64,000 nucleotides of DNA, taken from NCBI GenBank assembly GCA_009746045.1, contig RPFO01000184.1, positions 422,381-486,380 of the forward strand. Direction: 5' to 3'. The notes beneath the pieces are model-generated. The model was not told where the DNA came from and ran no database searches. It saw only the letters and a list, made by a program, of their open reading frames with translations. A program made the position numbers and the translations under genes. Below, one piece after another: positions 1 through 11,700 of this stretch; position 1 is the first letter of the stretch; each line of letters starts with the position of its first letter. The stretch comes from Mesostigma viride. Taxonomy: Eukaryota; Streptophyta; Mesostigmatophyceae; Mesostigmatales; Mesostigmataceae.

Positions 1-1232
1 TTGCGAGACTGAACAAGTCTCGCGTGCAGACACGTGTGTAGTACTCCTACACACAGATCTCGAGTGATTTATCTAGTACCAAATCCGAAAGGCTTGCATC
101 ACTCCCCGGACAGGAGAACTTTTGCGGATGACTGTAGGTGTAAGTTGGCGATGCCATGGTAACCGGAGACGTCCGTCCTAAATTCAGCAAAATTGGTGCG
201 AGAGGTCCCCAGTTCGATTCCGGTCGGATTCATTTGCAGATCGCGTTTTTCCGCGTTTTCAGCGGCCCGGCACTGAACGCAAATGGTTTTCACCTTTGCG
301 GAGTGCCTGATCAGAAAATCACAACATGGTGTGCACTGTATGTCTTTTACCGCATGATTCCTACTAGTTGAATAATGGTTTGGCCAGCCCACCCACAGGC
401 TTGTTGGGATTTCTTCATTCTTTAACCTTTACGCACGGTGCTCTGTGATATATCGACCCCATGCATGTGGGATCGAGGCATGATCGCATGTGATAAACAA
501 GTTAAACATGTGCTCCCATTGCAAGTAAGTAAGTAAGTAGTAGTACTTGCGTGTCATGCGCATGGCATGCCACGGAGTACTATGAATCTCATTAGAAAAA
601 ATAATTACACTAAAGTTACAAATATCGTCTGCATCATGCCCCAACCATATTGTTGTATAAAGGGGGATATAATCCTCATCTAGTCCTCTACGTTGTAATG
701 GCAGATCGACAAGGCCGTAGCTAGTGTAGCGGCTATCCTCAGGGGCAATAACCTCCCCTCGCGGACTTCTACCCTGCATGATAATTTACTTCCATTGCAG
801 GGAGTCACAGATCAGCTCCAGATTGAGAGTGCTTTTAATCCTGAGTATGCACAGCGGGCGCAGGGGGCCGGCGCAGATAATGTACGGCATGTGATGAAGC
901 TAGTATTAATCAATTATGTCGATGATCACTTGGTTGTCTCTTTGATAATATAGCTCAACGGTTCAATTTAAACATGCAATCTGCAACCTGCATGTGTACA
1001 TCTAGCTGGCCTAGCTGCCTGCACGCCAGTACATGTCACAATAATTGCAACCATTGACGCTTACCGCGCACATGTTCTAGCGGATCGAGCAAGACAACTA
1101 TTCCTGGACGCATGGTGATCCAACGTCCAATTATGTTGAGTGCGAGGCATGACAAATGAATGCTTGCATGAACAATAGCATGACCAAGTGGCTCAGCCCA
1201 AGCCCATGGAGTTTGTTCGATGATCCACTTAG
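1..1232. other. Intergenic region, downstream of the oxidoreductase gene
   Basis: No convincing gene is seen. The longest open stretch (minus strand, about 429-779) has no recognisable motif and no splice context. A SINE-like repeat lies at 201-331. TTACA motifs near 604 and 615, which read TGTAA on the minus strand, could be green-algal polyadenylation signals for the minus-strand gene that ends upstream. Confidence 0.5.
201..331 (+). mobile_element. tRNA-derived SINE-like repeat, copy 1
   Basis: This stretch has an inverted partner at 46870-47000, alike over about 130 bp. Its start, GCGAGAGGTCCCCAGTTCGA followed by TTCCGG, looks like the 3' half of a tRNA of the proline/alanine kind, including a good pol III B box (AGTTCGATTCC). 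The part after the tRNA-like head is not tRNA. No D-arm or complete cloverleaf is visible, so it is not a tRNA gene. A tRNA-headed SINE or a fragment of one is the best reading. Only two copies are visible here, so the family ends are uncertain. Confidence 0.5.
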
Positions 1233-2750
1233 CTAGACTATGGCGAAACGGCATGTGGCACTTTGCCCAGCGGCCTTCGTGGCCTTCACATACACCGGGG
1301 ACAGGCATTGGTGTGCACGTATAGGCCGAGCCTTCGTGTTGCCGCAGGTCTGAAACACACTGATCGGGGACCCATTTCCCAGCAGTGCGGCCCATAAATG
1401 CAACCCACAGCCCAAGGTCGCCCTCGATGCCTCTCTGTTACCCGTTTCACTTGCTCCATACTTTGGCATATCCCCAGATATTAGCCTGCAGCGGTCCCTG
1501 CCAGGGAGCCCGCTCCCACCCGTCAAAAACAGCCTTGGCAAGGCAGAGCGCTTGGCATTACAGCCGCTCGTCAGCCTCGCACGTCCCGCTCCACCCCTTG
1601 CAGACCGGTCGGTGGATTGGCTACCCAGCACCGCTTTGGGCCTGGCGTCCTGTACCCTGGCGCCCTTCCCTGCGTATTCCATGTTCACTGTCTCGCCCGG
1701 CCGGGTCACTGTAAACTTTAGCACCCCCCGCTCCTGCAGCCGTTCCACGAGCGCCATGCCCATGCACGCCCCCGGAGTCAGGCTGCCCCCAGGGCAGTCC
1801 ACGCCGTCCTTGGCAAGGCAGAGCGCCGACTCGGCGATCATCTGGGATGTGAGCCAGTAGCCAGGGTCCCCCTGGCCGCTGACCGTGACGGACGCCATAC
1901 GGCGGGATGTAGATCCACCGCCCCCCGCGGCCGTGCCCTCTCCCGAGCCGCTCTTTGCGCCGTCATCCACACCGACCGGGCTGCTCTTCAAGCCGCCCAC
2001 CGGACCGCTCATCGCGCCGTCTGGGCGCGACGACCTGTCTGCCGCTCCATTGACCGGGCCGCTGGCATCCAGACCCGGGCCGCTCTCCGCGAAACAGACC
2101 AGCTTGAAGTACCCCCGCAGCATGTCCTCCCGGGAGGGACCCTGGCCTGGCGACGGGAGTACCCGCCGCAGGAGCGGCCGCGTGAGCGCGTTCGTGCCCA
2201 GCGAGATGAGCGCCAGGAAGCCGTACGACGCGATGATGCACGCGATCAAACCCCCGGGGCCGTCCAGTGGTGCGAGACGCTCCGTGTACCGGAAGTAGCC
2301 GTACTTGTGGCCGAGGAGGTGGGCCGTCCGCCGGACCACGTGGGCGTTCACGGGGGACAGCGTGGTGAATCCCGTCCATCGGTTCATGCGGGGCGAGAAG
2401 GAGGGGTTGTAATCATAGTCGGTGGCGTCGAGCCGGGGGGAGCCAGCAGGCACGGGCGCGAGGTAGTACGGATCTTGGATCGCGCGCGCGTCCTGTTCGG
2501 GGTAGGCGAACACGGTCATCGCCGTCGCCATAGTGCCGCCGGAGAAGCTGCGGGGGGTGGGGTTGGGGTTAAGGTTGGGGTGGGGTTGGGGTGGGGTTGG
2601 GGTGGGGTTGGGGTGGGGTTGGGAATGGGGTTGGGAATGGGGTTGGGGATGGGCTTGGGGTGTGAGGGTGGGGTTGCGGTGTGAGGGTCATGTGAGGGTG
2701 GGGTTGGGATTGGGGTTGGAGGGGAAGGGGGGGAGGTGCTGAGGTGCAGA

Positions 2751-2809
<59 letters not shown>

Positions 2810-4804
2810 GTTGGGTTTGGGTTTGGGTTTGGGTTAGGGGTGAGGGGTTGGAGGGTGATGGAGGGGTTGGGGATAAGCGTCAGGTAAGCCGGGTTTCACA
2901 GGTGACAGGAGTGTGCGCGTTAAGAGCGCAGCTGCTGGTCGTGGCTCCAATGGATAGTTTCTCGATAAAGTAAACTGAAGTACTTATTTACTTTATTTAT
3001 TTTACTTATTCGACAGGCACATGAGGGCACATTCAGCACTGGCTAGCGTGAGAGCACAGCTTGGATTGGCCCAGGATGTGCCTTGAACAGGTAGCGAGCA
3101 TCCTTGGTTCTGACACCTCGACACGAATCTAGAATCATGCATCACCAACGGTACATATAACACAGCAAAGGCACCGGCCTATTTAGGGGGTGCTTGGAAT
3201 TATTAGCAAGCAGACAGACAAGGTTGCCTTGATCAGCCATGCGCTATCCATGATCAACTCCCTGATGTAGTACACTCGCTGATGTACTAGGAAAAAAAAG
3301 TAACGGTCACAATGAACAGTAAAAATGAACAATAAACGTAGCCACCCCTAACTACTAAACGCCACCCCTAACTAAACGGGTCACCCTCGCGCGATCGAAA
3401 ACTAGTTCATCGGGAGACCCAGGCTTCGCGAGGGTGACCCGTTGAAATGGTTTGGACGTGTAAGCAAATATCCCAGACACCTGAAAGGGCATGGAGGGGC
3501 CGGTTTTCCAGGATCTAGACGGAAAAATCAAGGATTTAGACGGAAAAATCAAGAAAATGCGTGAAGCACACACCCCCACTCACCCTCCCAGTGCATCGGT
3601 GATGTAAGTCTCGACACGCTCCGCGACCGCCCCGGTGTCCCTCATCAGCGCCTCCACCGCGACCAGGGTGCCCAGGTCCGACGGGATGCAGTCAAACCCG
3701 CACGAGTGGACGATGCGCGACCCCGTCTTTCTAGCGACGTCACCGTGCTCCGCCTCCATGCGGCGCACCCACAAGCTCTCGCCCGTCAGGTCCACGTAGT
3801 CGGTCCCCAGGGAGGCCACGGCGGCGACCAGGGCGGACCCGTGCGTCAGGTAGGGGCCCACCGTGGAGAGGACGACGCGGGTGCGCTCGGCCATGGCGCG
3901 CAGGGAAGGGGGGTCGGACGCGTCGGCCAGGATTATGGGGATGCTGTGTGGATTACGGAGGGGGAGTGGGAGGGGGGAGGGGAATGAATTCGAAAATTAG
4001 TAAAGGATCGGGATGAAAGAGGAGTAAAGGATCGGGACGAGAGACTGAGACTTAGAGGGGGGTCAAGAGGCATTTGCGGGACGGTGTCAGCGATGATCCT
4101 GGGGTTGTTGCTTGGACGGGAAGGGGGAAGGAGTGCCCGAATCGGTGGCGGGTAGGGTGGAAAGAGCGAAGTTGTTTGGGGGGCGGAGAGGCTAAGATGT
4201 TGGCGGGTTGGTGGCTGTGCGACAGAATGCAACTATGGGCAGGGCAAGGAGAAGAGCAATAAGGGCACGGTTGAACGCCTAGAACAACGACGAAGGTTGC
4301 GTGCCTGCACTGCAAGTTAGCTGCCCTATCGATCACCCTTAACTCAGTGGCTGCCTGCTTGGCTCCCGAGATAAGGACCCGAACACTGATCCCGGTGATC
4401 CGCCCCGTCACAGCAGTACCTGACCGCAGTACACAAGCGAGCAAGTCTGGCAATTGACACCTGCTGGTGATGTCGACAATATTGCTAGACGTACAGATTG
4501 AGATTTCCTAAGCTTGATATCGATGAGACAACCCCCCTCCAAGTGGGCATTACACCCCTCTTGCCTTTACACGCCACAGTGTCCACACATTGAAAGAGGG
4601 GAGAGCGGGAACTTACCGTAAAGCATCATCACCGAGCTCCAGGCGTAGCGCTGACACAACGCGGTCAAGCTTTTCCTGGCTTCTGCCAGCAATGGCCCAT
4701 TTTACTTCGTTTTCCACTCCGTATGTGCGCAGATAATAGTTAGCAACTAGTGACCCGGTAAAACCGGTCGCACCGAACACCACTACATCAAATTCTTTTC
4801 CCAT
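1233..4804 (-). CDS. Saccharopine dehydrogenase-like oxidoreductase (SCCPDH / trans-acting enoyl reductase family)
   Basis: Three exons: 4804-4617, 3943-3584 and 2547 to at most 1233. Donors are gtaagt and gtgagt, acceptors cacacag and ccgcag, and phases match (2, 2). Exon 1 begins at ATG with a Rossmann dinucleotide fold, FGATGFTGSLVANYYLR. Exon 2 carries the family block LSTVGPYLTHGSALV, then DYVDLTGE and IVHSCGFDCIPSDLG. Exon 3 begins with GGFSGGTMATA, then has a membrane-associated hydrophobic stretch (LIACIIASYGFLALISLG), GDPGYWLTSQMIAESALCL and the C-terminal LTPGACMGMALVERL. A Gly/Ser-rich insert of about 60 residues precedes VSGQGDPGY. Family members are NAD(P)-dependent oxidoreductases, often at lipid droplets or membranes; the substrate here is unknown. 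Homology normally ends near position 1690, but the frame stays open to 1233. The real C-terminus is therefore either an unconserved extension or reached through one more intron. Confidence 0.85.
2553..2840 (+). repeat. G-rich telomere-like repeats and (GT)n in an intron
   Basis: Degenerate GGGGTT units (2553-2735) are followed by an uninterrupted GT run (2753-2808) and GGGTTT units (to about 2835). On the minus (sense) strand of the oxidoreductase gene this is an AACCCC/CA tract just upstream of the exon 3 acceptor (2548), where it probably serves as the polypyrimidine tract. Confidence 0.8.
3376..3444. repeat. Perfect 17-bp inverted repeat
   Basis: AACGGGTCACCCTCGCG at 3376-3392 is mirrored by CGCGAGGGTGACCCGTT about 34 bases later. 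It lies in intron 2 of the oxidoreductase gene and could form a strong hairpin in the pre-mRNA. It might be the core of a small MITE; no target-site duplication was identified. Confidence 0.6.
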
Positions 4805-5783
4805 TAGATCGTTTTGGAAGACGAGTTTCAGCAGGTATGTAAGACGCGATAGATAGAAGCACTACCTAGTGCCACCAGTGAAATCCCATGCGTTTAAGGA
4901 AATATCCATGCATCTTATAGTGCACTGCCACAATTCTAACAACTCTGACAATATACCGAAAAGGGATTTATTTTAATGGCCGCAATTTTCAACTTTATCT
5001 AGAAAACGGCCTTGGCCTTCTGGGCCGAGGCGGGTAATGGATATGGTGGTTGCCATCGCTGCTGTGCCTACTGTAAGCCATCTCTACGCAGTCTGCAACC
5101 TCGTTACGTTGGCTACCCGCCACGTGGAAGTGATTGGCGCTGTCATGCCATGAACTTCGCTCCGGGAGTTTGACTGTCACATGGCACGGGATCCTCGTCG
5201 CGTTGCGCGCACCAGCTGGCATTTGGCAACGTTTTACCCGTTGTTTGACGCCAGAATAAGCACTAATACTCGACTGGGCGGTTATGTTCTTTGTTGCGGC
5301 TTCTCCTGAATGCGCATCGCCGTACGGACCCATTCTTAGTTGGGAAAATTGTTCAAAATCTGCCACTGAAAAAAATGAGGCATTGCGAGAGTTGTCGAGT
5401 TGTGCGGATTTTACAATGGCTGCCGCTGTATACGCAATCCGTGAATGAACAAAGAACAAATCACCGGCAAATTTCTTTGCAACATTTTTACTCTTGGCGG
5501 CATATACTCTTGTGGAATGGGCTGGCACCCCGGTCGCGGCGAAACCTTTATGAAGGCTGCGAGGCATGAGCGTTGATACTTGTGTCGATTGTCTGGATGG
5601 CCTCGATCAAGGTGAAGTGACATGGGACTGATTTGGAGCTGCATATGCGTCTAGCTTTTCGACACCCTTTCCTGGTGGGCGGGCACAAGTTGCTCGTCCA
5701 ACATGAATTGATGCAGTTAGTTGGTCAGTCGGCCCGTTGAACGGGTAATCCGTAAAACCCAGACGCTTCCTTGGACATCGACC
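4805..5783. promoter_or_regulatory. Divergent intergenic region (oxidoreductase / golgin)
   Basis: The minus-strand oxidoreductase starts at 4804 and the plus-strand golgin at 5784, so these 979 bases must hold both promoters and 5' UTRs. No TATA box or known element can be assigned with confidence. Open frames here on both strands (for example 4995-5567 minus) look random. Confidence 0.4.
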
Positions 5784-8700
5784 ATGGACAAAAAGAGAGA
5801 GGACTTGAAGGCCGCTGGAAAGAAGCGGGTAGGTTCCTGTGGTACCCCTCCCGCACCTCACGCCATCCGTGCCTCGCAGTCGCTTAGCTTTTGCCGATCA
5901 CAATGGGTGTGTACAAGGTGGTCTATGGTTTGTAGTGTCATGCGCGGCAACAGCGTACATATTTGTACTGGATACGAAGGTTCAGTTCACCGTACTAAAG
6001 GCGTTCGGCTCTGTCGAGAATCCCTATTTTTGTTACCAATGCGAGCTTGTGTGGGGACAGGGTGTCAAGTCCGATAGCTTCGATGAGCTCTGTATGCATG
6101 CATTTTTATTCTGTAGATGCAAGCGAGGGCATGGTTTCGAGTCGAATACCTTGAAATTTACGTGTTCAAGTACTTTGCACCGTACCACATTTGCGCCACG
6201 TAACAAGCCGTAAATGTGGTACGATGCAACTGCAACCATGACACACCCGCAGGCCCCAGGCCATGCCCTTGCATCACGTCTGCACAGAAGTATGTCACAA
6301 GGACATTGTCTTTTATGCACAAAAGGATGTCACACGAATGACCTCTGTTGGGCTTGGCTTGGCGTTCCTTGCGGCTCCTCTCTCCTTGAGCTTTCCGTAT
6401 GTATTGACCTTGTCGTGTTGGGCTTGTCTCTGGACTCCTTACCAGGCTTGGCCGGCCCCGCCCCCCTCTCCACCCCCCCAAACCCAACCCTACGTCACAC
6501 ATACCACCACTAACCAACCAATCGCTTCCCCCCCACCCCCACCCCCACCACCAACAACCAACGAATCTCCCCTGCCTCCCCAGCTTGAGGAGTTCCGCAA
6601 GAAGAAGCAAGCGCTGGGTGCATCGGCAGGGACCAGCGCCGCGACCAGCAAGGCCCCCAGCACATCCACCAGCCCTGGGGGGTCGCCCAAGGCATCTGTG
6701 GCCGCGCCCGCGTTGACCAACCCGGCGCTGTTTGCGGAGCAGGTGGCGGCCAAGGCGTTGCAGAGGGACCAGAGGGTGCAGGCGGCAGCAGCAAGGAAGC
6801 TGTTCCTGGATTTACCGGCAGGGGGCGCAGAGTCCGGGGGCGCCAAGGTAATGGGTTAAGCATTATTGAATGGAGGGTGGGGCTTGGGGCCAAGGTGACG
6901 GGTTAAGCATTATTGAATGGAGGATGGCGTTTGAGGCCGAGGTGTTGGAACTTAGCGTCCTCTGTTGGAGAATGGGCTTTAAAGGCCATGGTCACGGTGT
7001 TTTGCGGGCAATGGGGCTCACTAATTGGTTTTAATTTACACGTCAGTGTGGTGGGCTTTTGGTTCCAGGTTATGTTGTCATTACCTGGTGGGGCGCATGG
7101 GCAACCGAGCGATAAGACAGATCTCGCTTTAGTTCCTGCGGAATGTCCCGATAATGCATGGACTGGGTTAGCCTTATTGCTCATTGGAGTGACAGATGAT
7201 AGGGCCAAGGTAATTATGTTATCGGGCAGGCTTTTTTTGGGGGGGGGCTCGGCAGTACACCAGAAGGCTTCATGCTGTTGGTCGTAGGTAGTGGTTAATC
7301 AGCTACGATTCTTGATTGAAGAATGAGTGAGGCCCTCTAGGGCCAAGGTAAAGCTGTTATCAGTCTGACAAAAAAAACCAGATTAGGTATGGGGAAATCA
7401 TGCCATTTCTAATATCGGTGGTGGTATCTAATGCCATATCTAATATTTGTGGGTTCTAATATTTATCGTTTCTAATACCTTGGGTAGGCACCTAGACCAT
7501 GGGTTCTCGCTTTATAACCCAAGCGATGGGCCGAGTTATTGTACTAGGTACCAGTGTGCATGATGATGGCAACGTAGGTATCCAGTCAATCACAGTAGTT
7601 ATGATGCTATTGAGTTCTAAGGAGTTTTGGTCTTTTTGGGACTACCGCAGTGGTCAAAAACACTTTGCGACAAGCTACTTTGCGAATCAACCTCGCAAAC
7701 TGCTATTGATGGGCTTCATTAGTACATTTTGGGTCGCAAAGTTCAAAGGTTACCGCGCCGCACCGCACAGCCCGTCTAGCCAGCGAATGCGTCATGCCAC
7801 AATTTTCGCGATATTATTAAATGAGACAGCTAATATCATTTCATGAATATAGTATAATCAGTGCTATACCCTATTTATCAATCACATCACTTAGGTAGGT
7901 AATCATTAATTAATAAGGTAGGTACAAGCCAGTGAAGCCACTGACCATAAACAAGTCAATCGGCTCGCAAACCTAAAACTTTATTTCGGGTGGCAAACTA
8001 TAAATTTCACCTTGTTTTGGGGTCGCAAATTAGTTTGTCGCAAAGTATTTTTGACCACTACGGTATAGAGGCTGCAGAGGCTACAGTGATATACAGGCTG
8101 TTGAGGTTTCGGAGGCTATGCAGGCTATTGAGGCTACGATGGTTAGCCAATGTAGTTTCGCCCGTCCAGACTAGCCACTTTTCCCTTGAAGCTGCTTCCT
8201 CCTATGCTATCTCGCAACTCCTATTCAATCCGATGTACCTAAGAGTTCGTCACCTCCCTTCCCCTCCCTTCCCATACGTCTGATCCCTCCCCCCCAATGC
8301 CATGCTTGCCTTGCCTTGTCTTGCCTCCCCCCCCCCCACCTCCCCTGGGCAAGATCTTTGCGATCGGCACCAAATTTGTGACCCAAATCACCAAGGCGTT
8401 CGAACACGGGGCGGAGCTCTCCCACGGCCACCCGTCCGGCGCGGACGCCAGCACCCAACACCACGCCAACGTGGCTGTTGCTCACGGCTCCGCCAACAAC
8501 AATGTCAAAGACTGGGCGCACCAGATCGCGTCGGCGGCCTCCTCCCCGGGTCCCGACACCCACCCAGGGAGCACGGATTCCAGCCCCCTGAACCCTGGCT
8601 GGGGCGCGAGCCAGAGCGTGCCGACGAGCGTGGCAGGGACCCCCCTGCCAGCTGTCTGGGAGAATGACCGTGACGCCATCATGGACGTGAATGAGTGCGG

Positions 8701-11700
8701 GGGATCCCCCTCAGATGATGCCCACAGCAATAACAATATTCGGGACGGGGATGACAGCGGAAGTGGCAGCGGGAGGGAGAGGGCTCGCCCCCCCAAGGGG
8801 AGGGATGTGCGCAAGGGAGGCATCTCCATGGTGGCGGGTGGGGTGGGGGGTGGGGACACACTGGCCAGCTCGATCCGTGAGAAGTACATCGCCAGGCTGG
8901 AGGCAATCGTGGAGGAGCAGCGGGGACAGCTGGCGGCGTACGAGGGCACCGTGGCGGAGGACGCGAGCGTTCGGCTGGCGCTTAACGCGCTCAAGGTGAG
9001 GGGGGGAAGGAAGAGAGAGGGGGGAGAAGAGAGGGGAAGAGGTAGAGTGGGGGAGAAGAGAGGGGAATAGGTAGAGTGGGGGAGGAGAGAGGGGAAGAGG
9101 TAGAGAGGGGGAGAAGAGAGGGGAAGAGGTAGAGGGGGGGAGAAGGGAGGGGAAGAGGTAGAGGGGGGGAGAAGAGAGAGGAAGAGGTAGAGTGGCAGGG
9201 CTATAGGATCATCCAACGCGCTCAAGGTGGAGAGGGGGGGGGGGGGGGGGGAGAGGTAGAGTGGCTGGCTTTAGGAACGTCCAACGCGGTGAGTGTGTGT
9301 GGGGTGGGGGGGGCTGGGGGTTTGGGTGGACGGAGATTAGAAAACGGCAGAGAATGGCCTTTTGTTAACAAGGCGGGGGGGTTGAATGGGTATCTGTAGT
9401 CTCTGCCACCCAACCATCTGCCGATTGTAGCTGGCAGCCAACCATCTGCCGATTGTAGCTGGCACCCAACCATCTGCCGATTGTAGCTGGCAGCCAACCA
9501 TCTGGCTAGTGCTGGCATCTGCCAGCTGGAGCTCTTGTTTTTTACGTGACGCGTTCTAAGGTCATGGAGTCGTGGGAGGCATTGACCTGGACATGATTTT
9601 CACGGTCTCTTACTCGGTTCTCACCCCAAGCTCCGCTCTCCCCTGCTTGGCATGTCTGTCAGTGCGCCCATGCCACACATCCCATCCCATCCCAAACCAA
9701 ACCACTAGTTGCTTGCTACTCCTTTTTCCTTGCTACTCCTTTGCCTGACTTCTTTTTTTTGCTACTCTTTTGCCTGGCTATTCCTTTTTTTTTTGCTAAT
9801 CCTTTCACCGCGCCTGTCGCGTCTCCCTGTGGGGCTCCCTTGTTGAGGTGTGGCCTGCCACGTCCAGCTCTTCGCATCTATCGTTATGTATTCAATCCCG
9901 TGTTGTCGTGCCTGCAAAATTGCCGTGTCACATCTGAAGCTCGTGATTCTTTTTTGCTGCTTCTTGTACCGCTCCCTTATAATTCTTGCGCCCGCTGCCA
10001 CGCCCCCATTCCCATCCACCTTCTCCCATTGAAACGCCCCTTTGCTACCCCTTCCACTGCAGTATACGCTAATTGTACATTCGTGTGCTACCCCCTCCGC
10101 TACAGTATACGTCCGTTTGCTACCCTTCCACCGTACACTAAGTACGTCTTTTTTCCCTACCCCTTACACTACTTCCTGCTCTGCCACCTCACAGCTGGGG
10201 ACTTCTTTTCTCCTCCATTGTCACTGTCTGCTGCCACATCCACGCCCCCATCCACTTCCTCAAACCCAAAACATCGAACATGCATATTCCACGTCACAGG
10301 GAATCTCATGATGATACGGTACCCTTTCACCACTCCCCTGTCTGCCACCGCATCAGCCGGAGCTGATGATTTCCTTGGACACTCCCTGGACCCTCGTCCT
10401 TACTATTGTTTGTCTGCTGCCTCCAAACATCTAATTATACATATTGACCTCAAACAGCTTTTGCTAACGTTTCTTTTGGCACTCCCTTGGCACTATCCTT
10501 GTCTCTCTGCTGCCTTGAAACGTCTAATAATAAATGTATTCACCTCCACAGCTGGAGCTGGGCGAGAAGGTGGCCCAGATCGAGTCCCTGGAGGCCGCCA
10601 ACGCCGTCCTGCGCGCAGAGCACACCAAGCGCATCGCGATCATCGAGGAGGAGGCCACCGCGACGACCACGCAGGTCGACGCGCTCCGGTCCGAGATGGC
10701 GGGCCAGGCGGGGCGTCTGGAGGCATTACTGGCGGAGCACGAGGCCGAGCTGCTGGCCGCCATCACCACGCGCGACCGGCTGTATGACGAGCTGGCGCGT
10801 GCGAGGGAGGAGAATGGGGGGAAGTCCGCCCAGCTGGCGTCCGTAACGCAAGAACTGGCATCCGTCAAGTCCTCCCTTGCGACCGCCAAGGCGTCGCTGG
10901 CATCCGTAACAGTGGAGCTCGAGCGGAAGAGCGCTGAGCTTGCGTCCACCACCAGCGAGCTCGACTGGATGAGGGAACAGCTGGCATCTGCCACCAAGGA
11001 GACGGTGTCCGTAAAGGCGAGCTGGTCCGAGGCGTCCGCGGCGCATGCGGAGGAGCTTGCCGCGCTGAAGGGACAGCTGGCGGCTGCGGAGGCCTCGAGG
11101 GCCGAGTCAGCCCGCGCGAGCGACAAGGGGCTAGGTGACGCGGCGGCCGCTGCGGAGGCGGCGCGGCGGGAGGCGGCGGTGGAGAGGGAGAGTGCGGCGT
11201 TTGCGTTGCGGGAGACCGGGATGCGGGTGGCGGAGCTGGAGGCCCAGCTGGTGTCATTGCAGGCGGCGCTACGGGACGCAGAGGCAGCGGTCCAGGCCAG
11301 GGACGAGGCGGCGCATGCAGCCCGGGAGGAGGCTGAGGCGGCAGCATCCTCGGCAGCTTCCCAAGCAGCATCAGAAGTGGCATCATTGGCAGCCGCAGCA
11401 GCAGCCGCGGCGACAGAATCAGCGGCGACGACCGCGGAGCTCGAACGGGTGAGAGCGGAGCTCGAACGGGTGGTCGCGGATCTGGCGTCCGCGGGGGCGA
11501 GGGAGGCCTCGCTACTGGCGCGCGTGGACGAGGCGGAGCGCCAGGTGGCGGATCGGGAGCGCGAGTTGGGCGTGGCCGAGGAGGCGGCGAGGGCAGCGGC
11601 CGCGGCAAGGGACGGGGAGGTGGCGCGGCTGCGGGCGGAATTGGCAGGGAGGGAGGGTGAGCTGGTGGAGGTCAGGGCCGCGTTGGAAATGAGGGCGGCG

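Noticed and set aside
201-245. tRNA gene
   Set aside because: Only a 3'-half-like sequence with a B box is present; no acceptor stem, D-arm or A box.
8482-9225. Minus-strand frame of 247 codons opposite golgin exon 3
   Set aside because: Shadow of the exon plus the purine-rich array, read as Leu/Pro/Ser repeats.
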